NCBI RefSeq assembly: GCF_902506345.1
Contig: NZ_LR733413.1
Span: 2,915,974-2,979,973, forward strand
Reading direction: 5' to 3'
Source: Flavobacterium sp. 9R
GTDB lineage: Bacteria; Bacteroidota; Bacteroidia; Flavobacteriales; Flavobacteriaceae
DNA length: 64,000 nucleotides
A program made the position numbers and the translations under genes. Positions within the stretch are counted from its first letter, which is position 1, and every line of letters starts with the position of its first letter. Positions 34,176 to 43,577 of the stretch are shown here, in pieces. The notes under the pieces are model-generated. The model had not been told where the DNA came from, did no database searches, and saw only the letters and a program-made list of their open reading frames with translations.

Positions 34176-34218
34176 AAAAAACCTGACAATTTTTACATCG
34201 TCAGGTTTTCTCTTTATT
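34176..34218 (-). repeat. 43-bp direct repeat, copy B (terminator of lepA)
   Basis: Copy of 33451-33493 with two differences. CCTGAC (34182-34187) pairs perfectly with GTCAGG (34200-34205), with A/T extensions, giving a terminator 32 bp past the lepA stop on the minus strand. Confidence 0.85.
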
Positions 34219-34249
34219 CTATTTTCTATATTCTTTTCTCTAAAAAAAA

Positions 34250-36046
34250 CTAGTCGTTCAGTTTAAGAACCGCCATAAACGCTTCCTGCGGAATTTCTAC
34301 ATTTCCAACTTGGCGCATACGTTTTTTACCTTTTTTCTGTTTTTCCAACAATTTACGTTTACGAGAAATATCTCCACCGTAACATTTGGCAGTAACGTCT
34401 TTACGTAAGGCTTTTATGGTTTCACGAGCAATGATTTTGGCTCCAATAGCTGCTTGAATCGGAATGTCAAATTGTTGTCTCGGAATCAACTCACGTAATT
34501 TTTCGGTCATTTTTTTACCAATCGTGTAAGCATTGCTTTCGTGAATCAACGCAGAAAGCGCATCCACTTGATTAGCATTTAATAATACATCCAATTTAAC
34601 CAATTTTGAAGCACGCATTCCAATAGGAGAGTAATCAAACGATGCATAACCTTTAGAAACTGTTTTTAATCGGTCGTAAAAGTCGAATACTATTTCGGCC
34701 AATGGCATATCAAAGTTTAATTCCACACGTTCAGTGGTCAAATAGGTTTGATTCGTGATAATACCACGTTTTTCAATACACAAACTCATTACGTTACCCA
34801 CGAAATCAGACTTGGTAATGATAGTCGCTTTGATATAAGGTTCCTCTACACGGTCCAGTTTTGATGGTTCCGGCAAATCGGATGGGTTGTTAACGATAAT
34901 AGCTGTTTCAGGCTCTTTTTTGGTATACGCTAAATACGAAACGTTCGGAACCGTAGTAATTACCGTCATATCGAACTCGCGCTCCAATCGCTCCTGAATA
35001 ATTTCCATATGTAGCATTCCTAAGAATCCACAACGGAAACCAAATCCTAAAGCCGCCGAACTTTCAGCCGTAAATACCAGCGAAGCATCGTTTAGCTGTA
35101 GTTTTTCCATCGAAGCTCTTAGTTCTTCAAAATCTTCTGTATCGACAGGGTAAATTCCAGCAAAAACCATCGGTTTCACATCCTCAAAACCTGTAATCAT
35201 ATTGGTGGTAGGTGTTTTGGCATCTGTGATGGTGTCTCCTACTTTTACTTCTTTGGCTTCTTTGATTCCAGAAATCAAATATCCAACATCCCCTGTGGAG
35301 ATTACGCTTTTTGGAACTTGATTCAGTTTTAAAGTACCTACTTCATCGGCAAAATATTCATTGCCAGTAGCCATAAATTTTATCTTTTGACCTTTTTTGA
35401 TTTCTCCATTTACCACACGGAAGATAACTTCAATTCCGCGGAAAGGGTTGTAATGTGAATCAAAAATTAAGGCTTGTAAAGGTTCTTCTTTGTTACCTTT
35501 TGGAGGAGGAATTTTTTCGATAATGGCAGCCAAAATATTTTCGACACCAAAACCTGTTTTTCCTGACGCGTGAATAATATCTTCTAATTCACAGCCCAAT
35601 AAATCGATAATGTCATCGCTTACCTCCTCAGGATTAGCACTTGGTAAATCGACTTTATTCAAAACAGGAATGATTTCTAAGTCGTTTTCTAAAGCCAAGT
35701 ATAAGTTAGAAATCGTTTGTGCTTGTATACTTTGAGCCGCATCTACAATCAAAAGGGCACCTTCACAAGCGGCAATTGAACGAGAAACTTCATAGGAGAA
35801 ATCAACGTGACCAGGAGTGTCAATCAAATTCAAGATATATTGTTCGCCTTTGTAGGTGTATTCCATCTGGATGGCGTGACTTTTAATAGTGATACCACGT
35901 TCGCGCTCCAAATCCATATTGTCAAGCAATTGGGCTTTTTCTTCGCGAGCGGTAACGGTTTGCGTAGCGCCTAATAATCGGTCGGCAAGGGTACTTTTTC
36001 CGTGATCAATGTGTGCAATAATGCAAAAATTTCTAATGTGTTTCAT
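34250..36046 (-). CDS. lepA: elongation factor 4 (LepA)
   Basis: Ribosome-associated GTPase that back-translocates or helps assemble ribosomes under stress. The 598-residue protein is of standard length. Visible: P-loop [24 protein letters not shown] (switch I), DTPGHVDF (switch II), NKVDLP, and the LepA-specific C-terminal domain with [18 protein letters not shown] and [17 protein letters not shown]. The ATG at 36046 gives the conserved [17 protein letters not shown]. Divergent from the DUF4345 gene. Confidence 0.97.
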   Translation of the reverse strand: MKHIRNFCIIAHIDHGKSTLADRLLGATQTVTAREEKAQLLDNMDLERERGITIKSHAIQMEYTYKGEQYILNLIDTPGHVDFSYEVSRSIAACEGALLIVDAAQSIQAQTISNLYLALENDLEIIPVLNKVDLPSANPEEVSDDIIDLLGCELEDIIHASGKTGFGVENILAAIIEKIPPPKGNKEEPLQALIFDSHYNPFRGIEVIFRVVNGEIKKGQKIKFMATGNEYFADEVGTLKLNQVPKSVISTGDVGYLISGIKEAKEVKVGDTITDAKTPTTNMITGFEDVKPMVFAGIYPVDTEDFEELRASMEKLQLNDASLVFTAESSAALGFGFRCGFLGMLHMEIIQERLEREFDMTVITTVPNVSYLAYTKKEPETAIIVNNPSDLPEPSKLDRVEEPYIKATIITKSDFVGNVMSLCIEKRGIITNQTYLTTERVELNFDMPLAEIVFDFYDRLKTVSKGYASFDYSPIGMRASKLVKLDVLLNANQVDALSALIHESNAYTIGKKMTEKLRELIPRQQFDIPIQAAIGAKIIARETIKALRKDVTAKCYGGDISRKRKLLEKQKKGKKRMRQVGNVEIPQEAFMAVLKLND

Positions 36047-36259
36047 GTGCTTCTTCTGTCATTTGTGCAAATGCTTTCGCATTCAGTCTGCAAATATAGC
36101 GCAAAGTTTATATTTATGACCGAAGATTTTGAGGATAGTGGCCTTTAACGCTTGAATTTATAAGCATTAATAGGATACTTTGTAACTATTTTTTAGAATG
36201 AGAAGTGATTTAAGGCCTGCAGTCTATTTTTACCAAGGAGTTTTTGGTATTTTTGATTC

Positions 36260-36634
36260 ATGATCGCAAAGCATTTACATCTTATTTTGTCAGCAGGAAT
36301 CGTTTTTTCGGTGGCAATGGTATATGGATTTCAACCTACTTTAGTTTTTGATGTTACTATTTCATCAATTGATGAAGCAAATATCTTTAAAGCGATTATG
36401 GGGCTTTATCTTGGCTTCGCTGCACTTTGGATTATTGGTGTTTTTAAAGCACAATTTTGGACAATTGCCACCCTCTCAAATGTGGTTTTTATGCTAGGCT
36501 TGGCAGCAGGTAGAATTATTTCTATTCTTTTTGATGGATTGCCATCTGGTATTTTTGTTTTAGGAATCTTCGGTGAATTGGTATTGGGTTGTTTTGCCAT
36601 TTATAACTATAGAAAATTTAATGTACCCAATTAA
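36260..36634 (+). CDS. DUF4345 domain membrane protein
   Basis: A 124-residue integral membrane protein with four hydrophobic helices (about 5-25, 42-62, 66-86, 98-117). The pattern ANIFKAIMGLYLGFAALWIIG and AGRIISILFDGLPS is that of DUF4345 proteins, which are small four-helix proteins of unknown function. No charged active-site residues are evident beyond an Arg-Asp pair in the third loop. It stands alone between lepA (divergent) and the dihydrouridine synthase gene. Confidence 0.75.
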   Translation: MIAKHLHLILSAGIVFSVAMVYGFQPTLVFDVTISSIDEANIFKAIMGLYLGFAALWIIGVFKAQFWTIATLSNVVFMLGLAAGRIISILFDGLPSGIFVLGIFGELVLGCFAIYNYRKFNVPN

Positions 36635-36751
36635 ACACTTCTGTAATGTCCAATGTTAGCAATTTGATATCGAAGTTTTCGTAAAAATAATTATAAAATG
36701 CTAAAACTGTGGCACTCTTGAGATTAAATTTTATTACTAAAAATTCTTAAC

Positions 36752-36759
36752 TATCTTTG
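36752..36759 (+). promoter_or_regulatory. -7 element of the tRNA-dihydrouridine synthase gene
   Basis: TATCTTTG, 15 bp before the ATG at 36775. No -33 TTG at the expected spacing. Confidence 0.5.
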
Positions 36760-36774
36760 CAAAAAATTTAAGCA

Positions 36775-37767
36775 ATGCCCAAAATTGGCAACATAGAACT
36801 TCCAGATTTTCCTTTACTTCTTGCACCTATGGAAGACGTAAGCGACCCGCCTTTTCGTAGATTGTGCAAAATGCACGGTGCCGACTTAATGTATTCCGAG
36901 TTTATTTCTTCTGAAGGATTGATTCGCGATGCCATCAAGAGCCGAATGAAGTTGGATATTTTCGATTACGAACGTCCTGTTGGAATACAAATCTTTGGCG
37001 GCGACGAAGAAGCGATGGCGTTATCTTCCAAAATTGTTTCTACCGTAAACCCCGATTTAATTGATATTAATTTTGGTTGTCCTGTAAAGAAAGTCGTTTG
37101 TAAAGGTGCTGGTGCAGGAGTTCTAAAAGACGTCGATTTGATGATTCGTTTGACCAAAGCGGTGATTGATAGCACTCATTTACCGGTAACAGTAAAAACG
37201 CGTTTGGGTTGGGACGATAATTCTATCAACATCGATGAGGTGGCTGAGCGTTTGCAAGATATTGGCGTTGCCGCATTGAGTATTCACGCTAGAACGCGCG
37301 CTCAAATGTACAAAGGTCATTCCGATTGGTCACACATTGCTCGTGTCAAAAACAATCCAAGAATTACGATGCCGATTTTTGGAAACGGCGATATTGATTC
37401 TCCTGAAAAAGCATTAGAATACAAAAACAAATACGGAGTCGACGGTATTATGATTGGTCGTGCCGCAATTGGTTATCCTTGGATTTTTAACGAAATCAAG
37501 CATTTCTTTAAAACAGGAGAACATTTGGCCAAACCCACCGTTGCTGATAGAGTAGAAGCGGTTCGCAACCATTTGACTTGGGCTATGGACTGGAAAGGCG
37601 AACGTCACGGAATTGTAGAAACAAGACCACATTATACCAATTATTTCAAAGGAATTCATTCGTTCAAAACCTACAAACAACAATTGGTTACGCTTGATAA
37701 ACCTGAAGAATTATTTGCAGTTCTTGACGAGATTATCGACGCTTATTCTGGGTATGAAGTGGTGTAA
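36775..37767 (+). CDS. dusB: tRNA-dihydrouridine synthase (DusB type)
   Basis: FMN enzyme that reduces uridine to dihydrouridine in tRNA. A 330-residue TIM-barrel protein with LLLAPMEDVSDPPFRRLC, YSEFISSEGL, DINFGCPVKKVVCKGAGAG and its catalytic Cys109, then the phosphate-binding FGNGDI and GVDGIMIGRAAIGYPWIF. Length and motifs fit the DusB subfamily usual in this phylum. It has a -7 box close upstream and is followed after 55 bp by the second toxin-antitoxin pair. Confidence 0.93.
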   Translation: MPKIGNIELPDFPLLLAPMEDVSDPPFRRLCKMHGADLMYSEFISSEGLIRDAIKSRMKLDIFDYERPVGIQIFGGDEEAMALSSKIVSTVNPDLIDINFGCPVKKVVCKGAGAGVLKDVDLMIRLTKAVIDSTHLPVTVKTRLGWDDNSINIDEVAERLQDIGVAALSIHARTRAQMYKGHSDWSHIARVKNNPRITMPIFGNGDIDSPEKALEYKNKYGVDGIMIGRAAIGYPWIFNEIKHFFKTGEHLAKPTVADRVEAVRNHLTWAMDWKGERHGIVETRPHYTNYFKGIHSFKTYKQQLVTLDKPEELFAVLDEIIDAYSGYEVV

Positions 37768-37796
37768 ATAAATGGTTTAGCTACCTTGTTTTTTAC

Positions 37797-37804
37797 TATA
37801 TTTG
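37797..37804 (+). promoter_or_regulatory. -7 element of the second toxin-antitoxin pair
   Basis: TATATTTG, 18 bp before the antitoxin ATG. The spacing to any TTG upstream is not standard. Confidence 0.45.
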
Positions 37805-37822
37805 ACTAAACAATAAGTTATT

Positions 37823-38056
37823 ATGAGTGTTCAGGCAGAAAAATCTTTTTTAATTGATTTACTTCAAAATAGTAATGATGCTTCATTTATTCAGAAAGTA
37901 AAAAACTTTGTTTTGAAGGAAATGGAAGCTATTCCTTTAACTGAAAAGCAAAAAAAGGAATTGGATAAAAGAATGTTAGAGCATCAGGAAAACCCTAAGT
38001 CTGGTTTGGATGCTTTTGATTTTTTAGATAAGCTAGCATCCAAATATGAATTATAA
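37823..38056 (+). CDS. putative antitoxin of the second pair
   Basis: A 77-residue protein. The C-terminal half, IPLTEKQKKELDKRMLEHQENPKSGLDAFDFLDKL, is the pattern of antitoxins that pair with RelE/ParE toxins: a helix followed by a disordered toxin-wrapping segment. The N-terminal half (KSFLIDLLQNSNDASFIQKVKNFVL) is helical. It overlaps the downstream toxin start by 11 bp, so the two are translationally coupled. It is not closely similar to the first antitoxin. It lies between the convergent genes dusB and the LolC/E-like gene. Confidence 0.72.
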   Translation: MSVQAEKSFLIDLLQNSNDASFIQKVKNFVLKEMEAIPLTEKQKKELDKRMLEHQENPKSGLDAFDFLDKLASKYEL

Positions 38057-38348
38057 AAAGCTTATTCTAAAGACAAATGCTGCCGTTGAAATAGAAGAAA
38101 TAATGGCTTTTTATGCGTCTGTAAATCTAACCATATTTAAAAAATTCTCTACTGAAATCAGAAAAGCATTTCAAGTAATTCAACGAAACCCAGAAAGTTT
38201 TCAATATAGATATTCAAAAGTTAGGGTGTTTTGGTTGCGGAAATTTCCCTATGGATTATATTATTTTATAGAAGAACAAGAAATTGTGATTATAGCGTTT
38301 TGGCATTCAAAAGAAGATATTCCCAATAAGTTACCTAAAATTTTATAG
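38046..38348 (+). CDS. RelE/ParE-family toxin of the second pair
   Basis: A 100-residue protein with the ParE/RelE layout: KLILKTNAAVEIEEIMAFYASVN, KFSTEIRKAFQVIQRNPESFQYRYSKVRVFWLRKFPYGLYYFIEE, and a final strand IVIIAFWHSKEDIPNKLPK. RKFPYGLYYFI is the characteristic central strand of these toxins. The ATG at 38046 lies inside the antitoxin coding region (frame shift -1 relative to it). The gene ends 5 bp before the end of the convergent permease gene; no terminator is visible between them. Confidence 0.8.
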   Translation: MNYKKLILKTNAAVEIEEIMAFYASVNLTIFKKFSTEIRKAFQVIQRNPESFQYRYSKVRVFWLRKFPYGLYYFIEEQEIVIIAFWHSKEDIPNKLPKIL

Positions 38349-38352
38349 TCTT

Positions 38353-39552
38353 TTAATCCAACAACTTCTTACTCACACGACTACTTGCAATCAATGAAGC
38401 CAAAAAGCCAAGTGTGATAATGGTCGCCATTACGATTGCGATGTTTTCAAAACTAAAAACGACTGGATAGGCCAATGTTGGGGTAATCATAATCCACTCG
38501 AATTGTTGTTGCAATAACACAATTACGATACCCAAAACCAATCCGATGATTCCTCCATAAACACTCAATAAAGTGCCTTGAAGCAAGAAAATATTGCGAA
38601 GACTCTTGATTTCTGTTCCGAGATTGAATAAGGTTTTCAGATTCCCTTTTTTGTCCAAAATCATCATAATCAAAGCGCCAATCAAGTTAAAAAGTGCCAC
38701 GACAATCACTAAAGTAAAAATTAGATACACCGCGATGTTTTCGGTGTTCAACATTTTATAAAGCGACTCGTTCAGTTGCGCTCTATTTTTTAGCGTGATT
38801 TTATTTTTGAAAATCGTTTGTAGTTGCTCAATAATAGCCTCTTCATCGGCATTTGGGCGGAGTTTAAATTCTATTCCCGAAATTTGATTGGGTTGGTATT
38901 CTAGTAATTCTTGCGCCAAGCTTAAATCGGCAAAAACGTATTTTGAATCCAAATCTTCACTAATCGAATAAATCCCAATCGGAATCAAATCGGTTTGATT
39001 AAAGGCTTCTGATGGAATAGTAATCGTACCTTTTCCCGGTCTTGGTACCATAACTTCTAGCGCCGTATTGTAATCAAACAAACCCATCGAGAATTTTTGC
39101 GCCATTCCGTATCCTACCACAACTTGATATGTGTTGGGTTGCAGCCATTGCCCGTTGTACAATTTTTTTTCAATGGCGTTTACTTTGGTGAATTGCGTGT
39201 CTACTCCTTTCAAATAAGTCACTTCTTGCTTGTCTGCAAAAGTAAAAAGCACTCGTTCTTCAATAATTTTGGAGAACGAAGCAATTCCGGCTATTTTTTT
39301 GATTTCTAGGTCTTGTTGGGGAGTAACAAAAAACGATTTGCCAAGGGTAGGCGTCGCTTTTAAATCGGGGTCAATTTCGTTGGTAAACGAAAGACTAAAT
39401 TCTTTCAAACCGCTAAATACCGACAGCACCACAAAAAGCGCCATAGCACCCACAATGATGCCCAAACTAGCTATACGATTGATGATGTTAATAGCGCTGT
39501 TTTTGCTATTACTCCTAAGGTATCGGTGCGCGATGTAAAGCGGAAAATTCAA
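38353..39552 (-). CDS. FtsX-like ABC transporter permease (LolC/LolE type)
   Basis: A 399-residue permease: one N-terminal helix (NIINRIASLGIIVGAMALFVVLSVF, about 22-48), a large periplasmic MacB-like domain (about 50-260), then three helices of the FtsX domain (about 275-300, 320-350, 365-390). This is the layout of LolC/LolE, the lipoprotein-releasing complex, and of MacB-type permeases. The first residues FPLYIAHRYLRSNSKNSAINIINRIA are typical of the LolC/E branch in this phylum. The ATPase partner is not here. It follows rbfA, one base from its stop, in the same direction. Confidence 0.88.
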   Translation of the reverse strand: MNFPLYIAHRYLRSNSKNSAINIINRIASLGIIVGAMALFVVLSVFSGLKEFSLSFTNEIDPDLKATPTLGKSFFVTPQQDLEIKKIAGIASFSKIIEERVLFTFADKQEVTYLKGVDTQFTKVNAIEKKLYNGQWLQPNTYQVVVGYGMAQKFSMGLFDYNTALEVMVPRPGKGTITIPSEAFNQTDLIPIGIYSISEDLDSKYVFADLSLAQELLEYQPNQISGIEFKLRPNADEEAIIEQLQTIFKNKITLKNRAQLNESLYKMLNTENIAVYLIFTLVIVVALFNLIGALIMMILDKKGNLKTLFNLGTEIKSLRNIFLLQGTLLSVYGGIIGLVLGIVIVLLQQQFEWIMITPTLAYPVVFSFENIAIVMATIITLGFLASLIASSRVSKKLLD

Positions 39553-39553
39553 T

Positions 39554-39946
39554 TTAAAACTGTCTGCGTTTTTCTAATAAATCTCTGTTTTCAATAGGAT
39601 TTTCTTGATTTTTCAAGGCATTGTCGATTTTCTCGATGTAATCCAACGAGTCATCAATAAAGAAAACCAAATTAGGAACTCTACGCAATTGCAAACGAAC
39701 ACGTTGCGACAAATCGTGTTTTATCAAGTTGGTATTCGTTTTTATGGCTTCTAATGTTTCTTTTGCCTTCTCTTGAGGAAAAATACTTAAATGCACCGTA
39801 GCTACCGATAAATCTGAGGTTACCACTACTTTGGATACTGAAATTACTAAGTTAGTAACGCCATTTTTTCTCACTTCACCTTGCAAAATGTCCACCAAAT
39901 CTTTTTGGATGACACCGCCTATTTTTTTCTGTCTATTTGTTTCCAT
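39554..39946 (-). CDS. rbfA: ribosome-binding factor A
   Basis: Small KH-like protein that helps mature the 16S rRNA 5' end. The 130-residue protein starts METNRQKKIGGVIQKDLVDILQ and has the ISVSKVVVTSDLSVATVHLSIFP core and the DSLDYIEKIDNAL C-terminus of RbfA. The stop is one base from the start of the permease gene. Upstream, at 40032-40117, is a copy of the dispersed structured element. Confidence 0.9.
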   Translation of the reverse strand: METNRQKKIGGVIQKDLVDILQGEVRKNGVTNLVISVSKVVVTSDLSVATVHLSIFPQEKAKETLEAIKTNTNLIKHDLSQRVRLQLRRVPNLVFFIDDSLDYIEKIDNALKNQENPIENRDLLEKRRQF

Positions 39947-40387
39947 ACTGCAAAAATACTACTTTTAAGCTTTATTCGAACAAATTTTCAACGGAACAAT
40001 CCTGATTCTAAAATATTCCGATTGGTAATCAGGAGCTATTTCCTGCTGTACGCTATATCTTTGCTGCCTCGTCCCAAAAGACGAGGCAGCAAAGGACGCC
40101 GCTTCCATCAGGGCTAGGGTTTAGGATAATCGAGAAGTTTTATTTATTGTTCGATTTTTCAACCGTTTGGTGAAATTCAAATAAAATAAAAAAAATAACC
40201 ACATAGAACAATAGATTACAGTTTATGAAAAAGAATAAATAGAAATAGTTCTATTTCACACATATTATACTATGTGAATAGTAAAACGTCTATCTTTTCT
40301 TTTACGAATAATAAATTCTATGTTTCTCCCTATGTGGTAAAAAAAAATTCACTAAAGGGTCATAAAAGTTTACAAACAATCACAACT
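39947..40387. other. intergenic region between rbfA and addA-like gene
   Basis: A 441-bp divergent gap. It holds copy 2 of the structured element (40032-40117). The rest is AT-rich with no gene recognised; an open frame from GTG at 40274 is in frame with the AddA-like gene but lacks the conserved start and is taken as non-coding leader. No standard promoter was identified. Confidence 0.4.
40032..40117 (-). ncRNA. dispersed structured element, copy 2 (between rbfA and addA)
   Basis: Flanks are nearly identical to copy 1: the left 29 bp match exactly and the right 24 bp differ at one position. The core is a different 15-bp perfect inverted repeat (40059-40073 with 40080-40094; CTTTGCTGCCTCGTC and its complement) around CCAAAA. 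In the proposed sense direction (minus) it lies 86 bp upstream of rbfA and would be in its leader if co-transcribed. Confidence 0.6.
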
Positions 40388-43300
40388 ATGCAAAGCACTT
40401 CCTTTTCAATATATGACGCATCTGCTGGCTCGGGGAAGACCTATGCATTGGTCAAAGAATACCTCAAAATTATTCTAGTTGCCCCAAAAAACGATGCCTA
40501 TCGTCATATTCTAGCCATCACTTTTACCAACAAAGCGGTGCAAGAAATGAAGAGCAGGATTGTAGGTAGTCTATCCGAATTTGCTAAAGACGAACCCAAT
40601 GCCAAAGCACTTGATTTAATGCAGGATTTGGCTATTGATACTCAGTTGTCTTTGATTCAAATCAAAACCAAAGCCCAACAAATCATCAAGCATATTATTC
40701 ATAATTATGCTGCTTTTGATATTTCAACTATCGATAAATTTACGCACAAAGTTATTCGCGCTTTTGCGCTTGATTTGAATCTCCCGATGACTTTTGAGGT
40801 CACTTTGGATACCGAAAATTTATTAGTCGAAACCGTAGACGCCATTATTGCTCAAGCTGGCGAAGATGCAACCCTAACGCAACTACTCATCGATTTTACT
40901 ATGGAGAAAACCGATGATGATAAATCTTGGGATATTTCAAGGGAAATATTAGAAACGGGTCGACTAGTGCTTAATGAGAATAATCGCAATGAAATTGCTC
41001 AATTTCAAGACACTTCGATTGGTGAATTTGTAAAAATAAAAGAGAAGTTACTGCAACTCAATCGCGATTTAGAACAAGAGACGATGACTGCGGCAGCTGC
41101 AATTTTAGAACAAATAGACTCAAATGGCATTGATTCAAAATCATTTTCCGGGGCTTATTTTCCAAAGCATATTTTAAGTATTCAAGAAGGAAAATTTAAT
41201 CCTAAGAACAAAACCTATCATGAATTTGACGATATAAAAATCAACAAAACGGCCAAAGATAGAGCGATTATAGAGGCCTTAATTCCTGAATTTTTGAGTC
41301 AGTTAGCTGCTATTTATAAAGTTTTTGAAAAGATTAATTTTTATAAAGCTTTTCTAAAAAACATCACGCCTTTGTCCTTATTGAATACGGTCAGCAACGA
41401 ATTGGCCAAAATTCAAGAAGAGCAAAATGTGCTTTCCATTGCCGAGTTCAATGCGATTATTCATCGAGAGATTCAAAATCAACCTGCGCCTTTTATTTAT
41501 GAGCGTTTGGGAGAGCGGTATCGTCATTTTTTTATCGATGAGTTTCAAGATACTTCCGAAATGCAATGGCAAAATCTCATTCCGTTAATTGATAATGCCT
41601 TGGCGGGTCAAGATGATTATGGCGTAAAAGGAACATTGATGATTGTGGGCGACCCGAAACAATCCATTTATCGATGGAGAGGCGGAAAAGCAGAGCAATT
41701 TATCGCCTTGAGCAAAGACCATAATCCGTTTAGCAACCCAGATAAAAAACTGATTCATCTAGACAAAAATTATCGAAGTTATGCTGAAGTAATTGATTTT
41801 AATAATGCTTTTTTTAAGATGTTATCGGCTGAATTTACCAATGAAGATTACAAAGATTTATACGAAAATCATAGTCATCAAAAAGCGAATGATAAAACGG
41901 GAGGTTATGTAAATATTTCTTTTATTCCTCAGTCAGCCACTAATCAGGAAGAGGAGGAAACACTTGACAAAACAGAATTGTATGTTTTGGCAACATTGCA
42001 AACGATTCAAAAAGTAATCGCTCAAGGATTTGAATATAAAGACATCGTAATTCTTACCCGAAAACGCGAGCAAGGAATTGCGGTAGCGAATTATTTAACG
42101 GAACAAAACATTCCGTTGCTGTCTTCAGAAACCTTGATGATTCAAAACGCCACTGAAGTTCGTTTTCTGATTCATTTATTGAAGTATTTGAACAATAGCA
42201 ATGACTTAGAAGCTAAGGTGAATTTCTTGTATTTCATTGCTAAAAACAAACAAGATGTAGTAGCTGTCCCTGATTGTATCGCACAAGGAATGGCATTGTC
42301 AAACGAAGCTGATTTTGAGGCTTGGTTGCAGCAGTTATTTGGGGTGCAATTTTCATTTCAGGATATCCGAAAAAAAGCTTTGTATGAGGCGGTTGAGATT
42401 AGTATTGCTAAGTTTTTGACTGCAGAAAATAGCAATTCTTATGTACAGTATTTTTTAGACATTGTCTTAGAGCGAGACATTCGTAATCAAGCTGGAATTG
42501 CAGATTTTTTACTGTTTTGGGAGAAAAATGGTTCCAAATTCAGTATTCCTTCTCCAGAAGGCAGCAATGCAGTCAGAATAATGACCATTCATAAATCCAA
42601 AGGACTGGAGTTTCCAGTAGTAATTATGCCTTTTGCAGAAGAAGATTATTCGCGCAAACCCAAAGATAAACTATGGCTCGATGCCGAAAAAGAAGAGCTC
42701 GGATTAGAGAAAGTATTGATTGATAATAGTAGTGCGGTTGAGGGTTTCGGAGCAGAAGCATCTGAAGTTTACCATCAAAAAAAGCAAGAAGAATTGTTGG
42801 ATAATATCAACGTTTTGTATGTAGCGTTGACTAGGGCAGAGGAGCAATTGTATATTATTTCTAATATGAACTTGTCTAGTAAAGGTGAGATGCCAAAGAA
42901 TAATATGTGTACTTTTTTTATCCAATATCTAGAAAGCCAGAATCAATTTGATAGCGAAAAATTAACCTATGATTTTGGTTCAGCTACTAAGCTTTCAAAA
43001 TCTGTAAAACATATCGATTCTACCAAGTCAATTCCAGTGATGGAAGCGTTTTTAGATCCCAAAAATATTAAGATTGCTCAAAAAGAAGCTCTAATGTGGG
43101 GCACACAACAGCAAGAGGCCATCGCTTACGGAAACGTGGTGCACGAAATCTTGTCATTGGTAAAGTATAAAACGGACATTGAAAAGGCTATTGAAATTGC
43201 TTTGGCGAATGGTTGGATTCATTTCGAACAAACAGCAACGGTGACTCAAACGATTCAAGCCATTGTTTCACATCCTGAGTTGGTGGGCTATTTTGAGGAA

Positions 43301-43546
43301 GGAAATCAGGTTTTTAATGAGCAAGCCATTATTCAAAACGAAGGAAAAACAATGAAACCTGACCGTATGGTTTTGAAAGGCGCCAATGAAATGCTGTTGT
43401 TGGATTATAAAACTGGAGTTCATAATGTTAAATATCAGCAACAATTGGAGAATTATCAAGATGCTATTGAGAAAATGGGATATAAAGTAGTTAAAAAGGT
43501 ATTGGTATATATCGGATTAGCAATCGATATAGTAAATTTGTCATAA
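40388..43546 (+). CDS. addA: AddA-like UvrD/RecB-family helicase-nuclease
   Basis: Helicase subunit of an AddAB-type double-strand-break repair complex. The 1052-residue protein begins MQSTSFSIYDASAGSGKTYA, where the Walker A lies at 11-18; further helicase motifs are HRHFFIDEFQDTSEMQW (Walker B), IVGDPKQSIYRWRGG, RIMTIHKSKGLEFPVVI and LYVALTRAEEQLYI. The C-terminus holds a PD-(D/E)XK nuclease (GNVVHEIL, MKPDRMV, LLDYKTG). The frame extends back to a GTG at 40274, but ATG at 40388 is preferred because it starts the conserved block. The partner nuclease gene is at 46418, separated by kbl and an OmpA gene. Symbol given by homology of function, not by sequence identity to B. subtilis AddA. Confidence 0.85.
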   Translation: MQSTSFSIYDASAGSGKTYALVKEYLKIILVAPKNDAYRHILAITFTNKAVQEMKSRIVGSLSEFAKDEPNAKALDLMQDLAIDTQLSLIQIKTKAQQIIKHIIHNYAAFDISTIDKFTHKVIRAFALDLNLPMTFEVTLDTENLLVETVDAIIAQAGEDATLTQLLIDFTMEKTDDDKSWDISREILETGRLVLNENNRNEIAQFQDTSIGEFVKIKEKLLQLNRDLEQETMTAAAAILEQIDSNGIDSKSFSGAYFPKHILSIQEGKFNPKNKTYHEFDDIKINKTAKDRAIIEALIPEFLSQLAAIYKVFEKINFYKAFLKNITPLSLLNTVSNELAKIQEEQNVLSIAEFNAIIHREIQNQPAPFIYERLGERYRHFFIDEFQDTSEMQWQNLIPLIDNALAGQDDYGVKGTLMIVGDPKQSIYRWRGGKAEQFIALSKDHNPFSNPDKKLIHLDKNYRSYAEVIDFNNAFFKMLSAEFTNEDYKDLYENHSHQKANDKTGGYVNISFIPQSATNQEEEETLDKTELYVLATLQTIQKVIAQGFEYKDIVILTRKREQGIAVANYLTEQNIPLLSSETLMIQNATEVRFLIHLLKYLNNSNDLEAKVNFLYFIAKNKQDVVAVPDCIAQGMALSNEADFEAWLQQLFGVQFSFQDIRKKALYEAVEISIAKFLTAENSNSYVQYFLDIVLERDIRNQAGIADFLLFWEKNGSKFSIPSPEGSNAVRIMTIHKSKGLEFPVVIMPFAEEDYSRKPKDKLWLDAEKEELGLEKVLIDNSSAVEGFGAEASEVYHQKKQEELLDNINVLYVALTRAEEQLYIISNMNLSSKGEMPKNNMCTFFIQYLESQNQFDSEKLTYDFGSATKLSKSVKHIDSTKSIPVMEAFLDPKNIKIAQKEALMWGTQQQEAIAYGNVVHEILSLVKYKTDIEKAIEIALANGWIHFEQTATVTQTIQAIVSHPELVGYFEEGNQVFNEQAIIQNEGKTMKPDRMVLKGANEMLLLDYKTGVHNVKYQQQLENYQDAIEKMGYKVVKKVLVYIGLAIDIVNLS

Positions 43547-43577
43547 AAACTAAATTTAGAATATAAAAACACATACT

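Noticed and set aside
39881..40117. Plus-strand frame of 78 codons that covers repeat copy 2
   Set aside because: Runs from inside rbfA (antisense) through the structured element; no homology or ribosome binding site.
40274..40387. 38-residue N-terminal extension of the AddA-like protein from GTG
   Set aside because: The conserved block begins at the ATG at 40388, and the extension has no similarity to the family.
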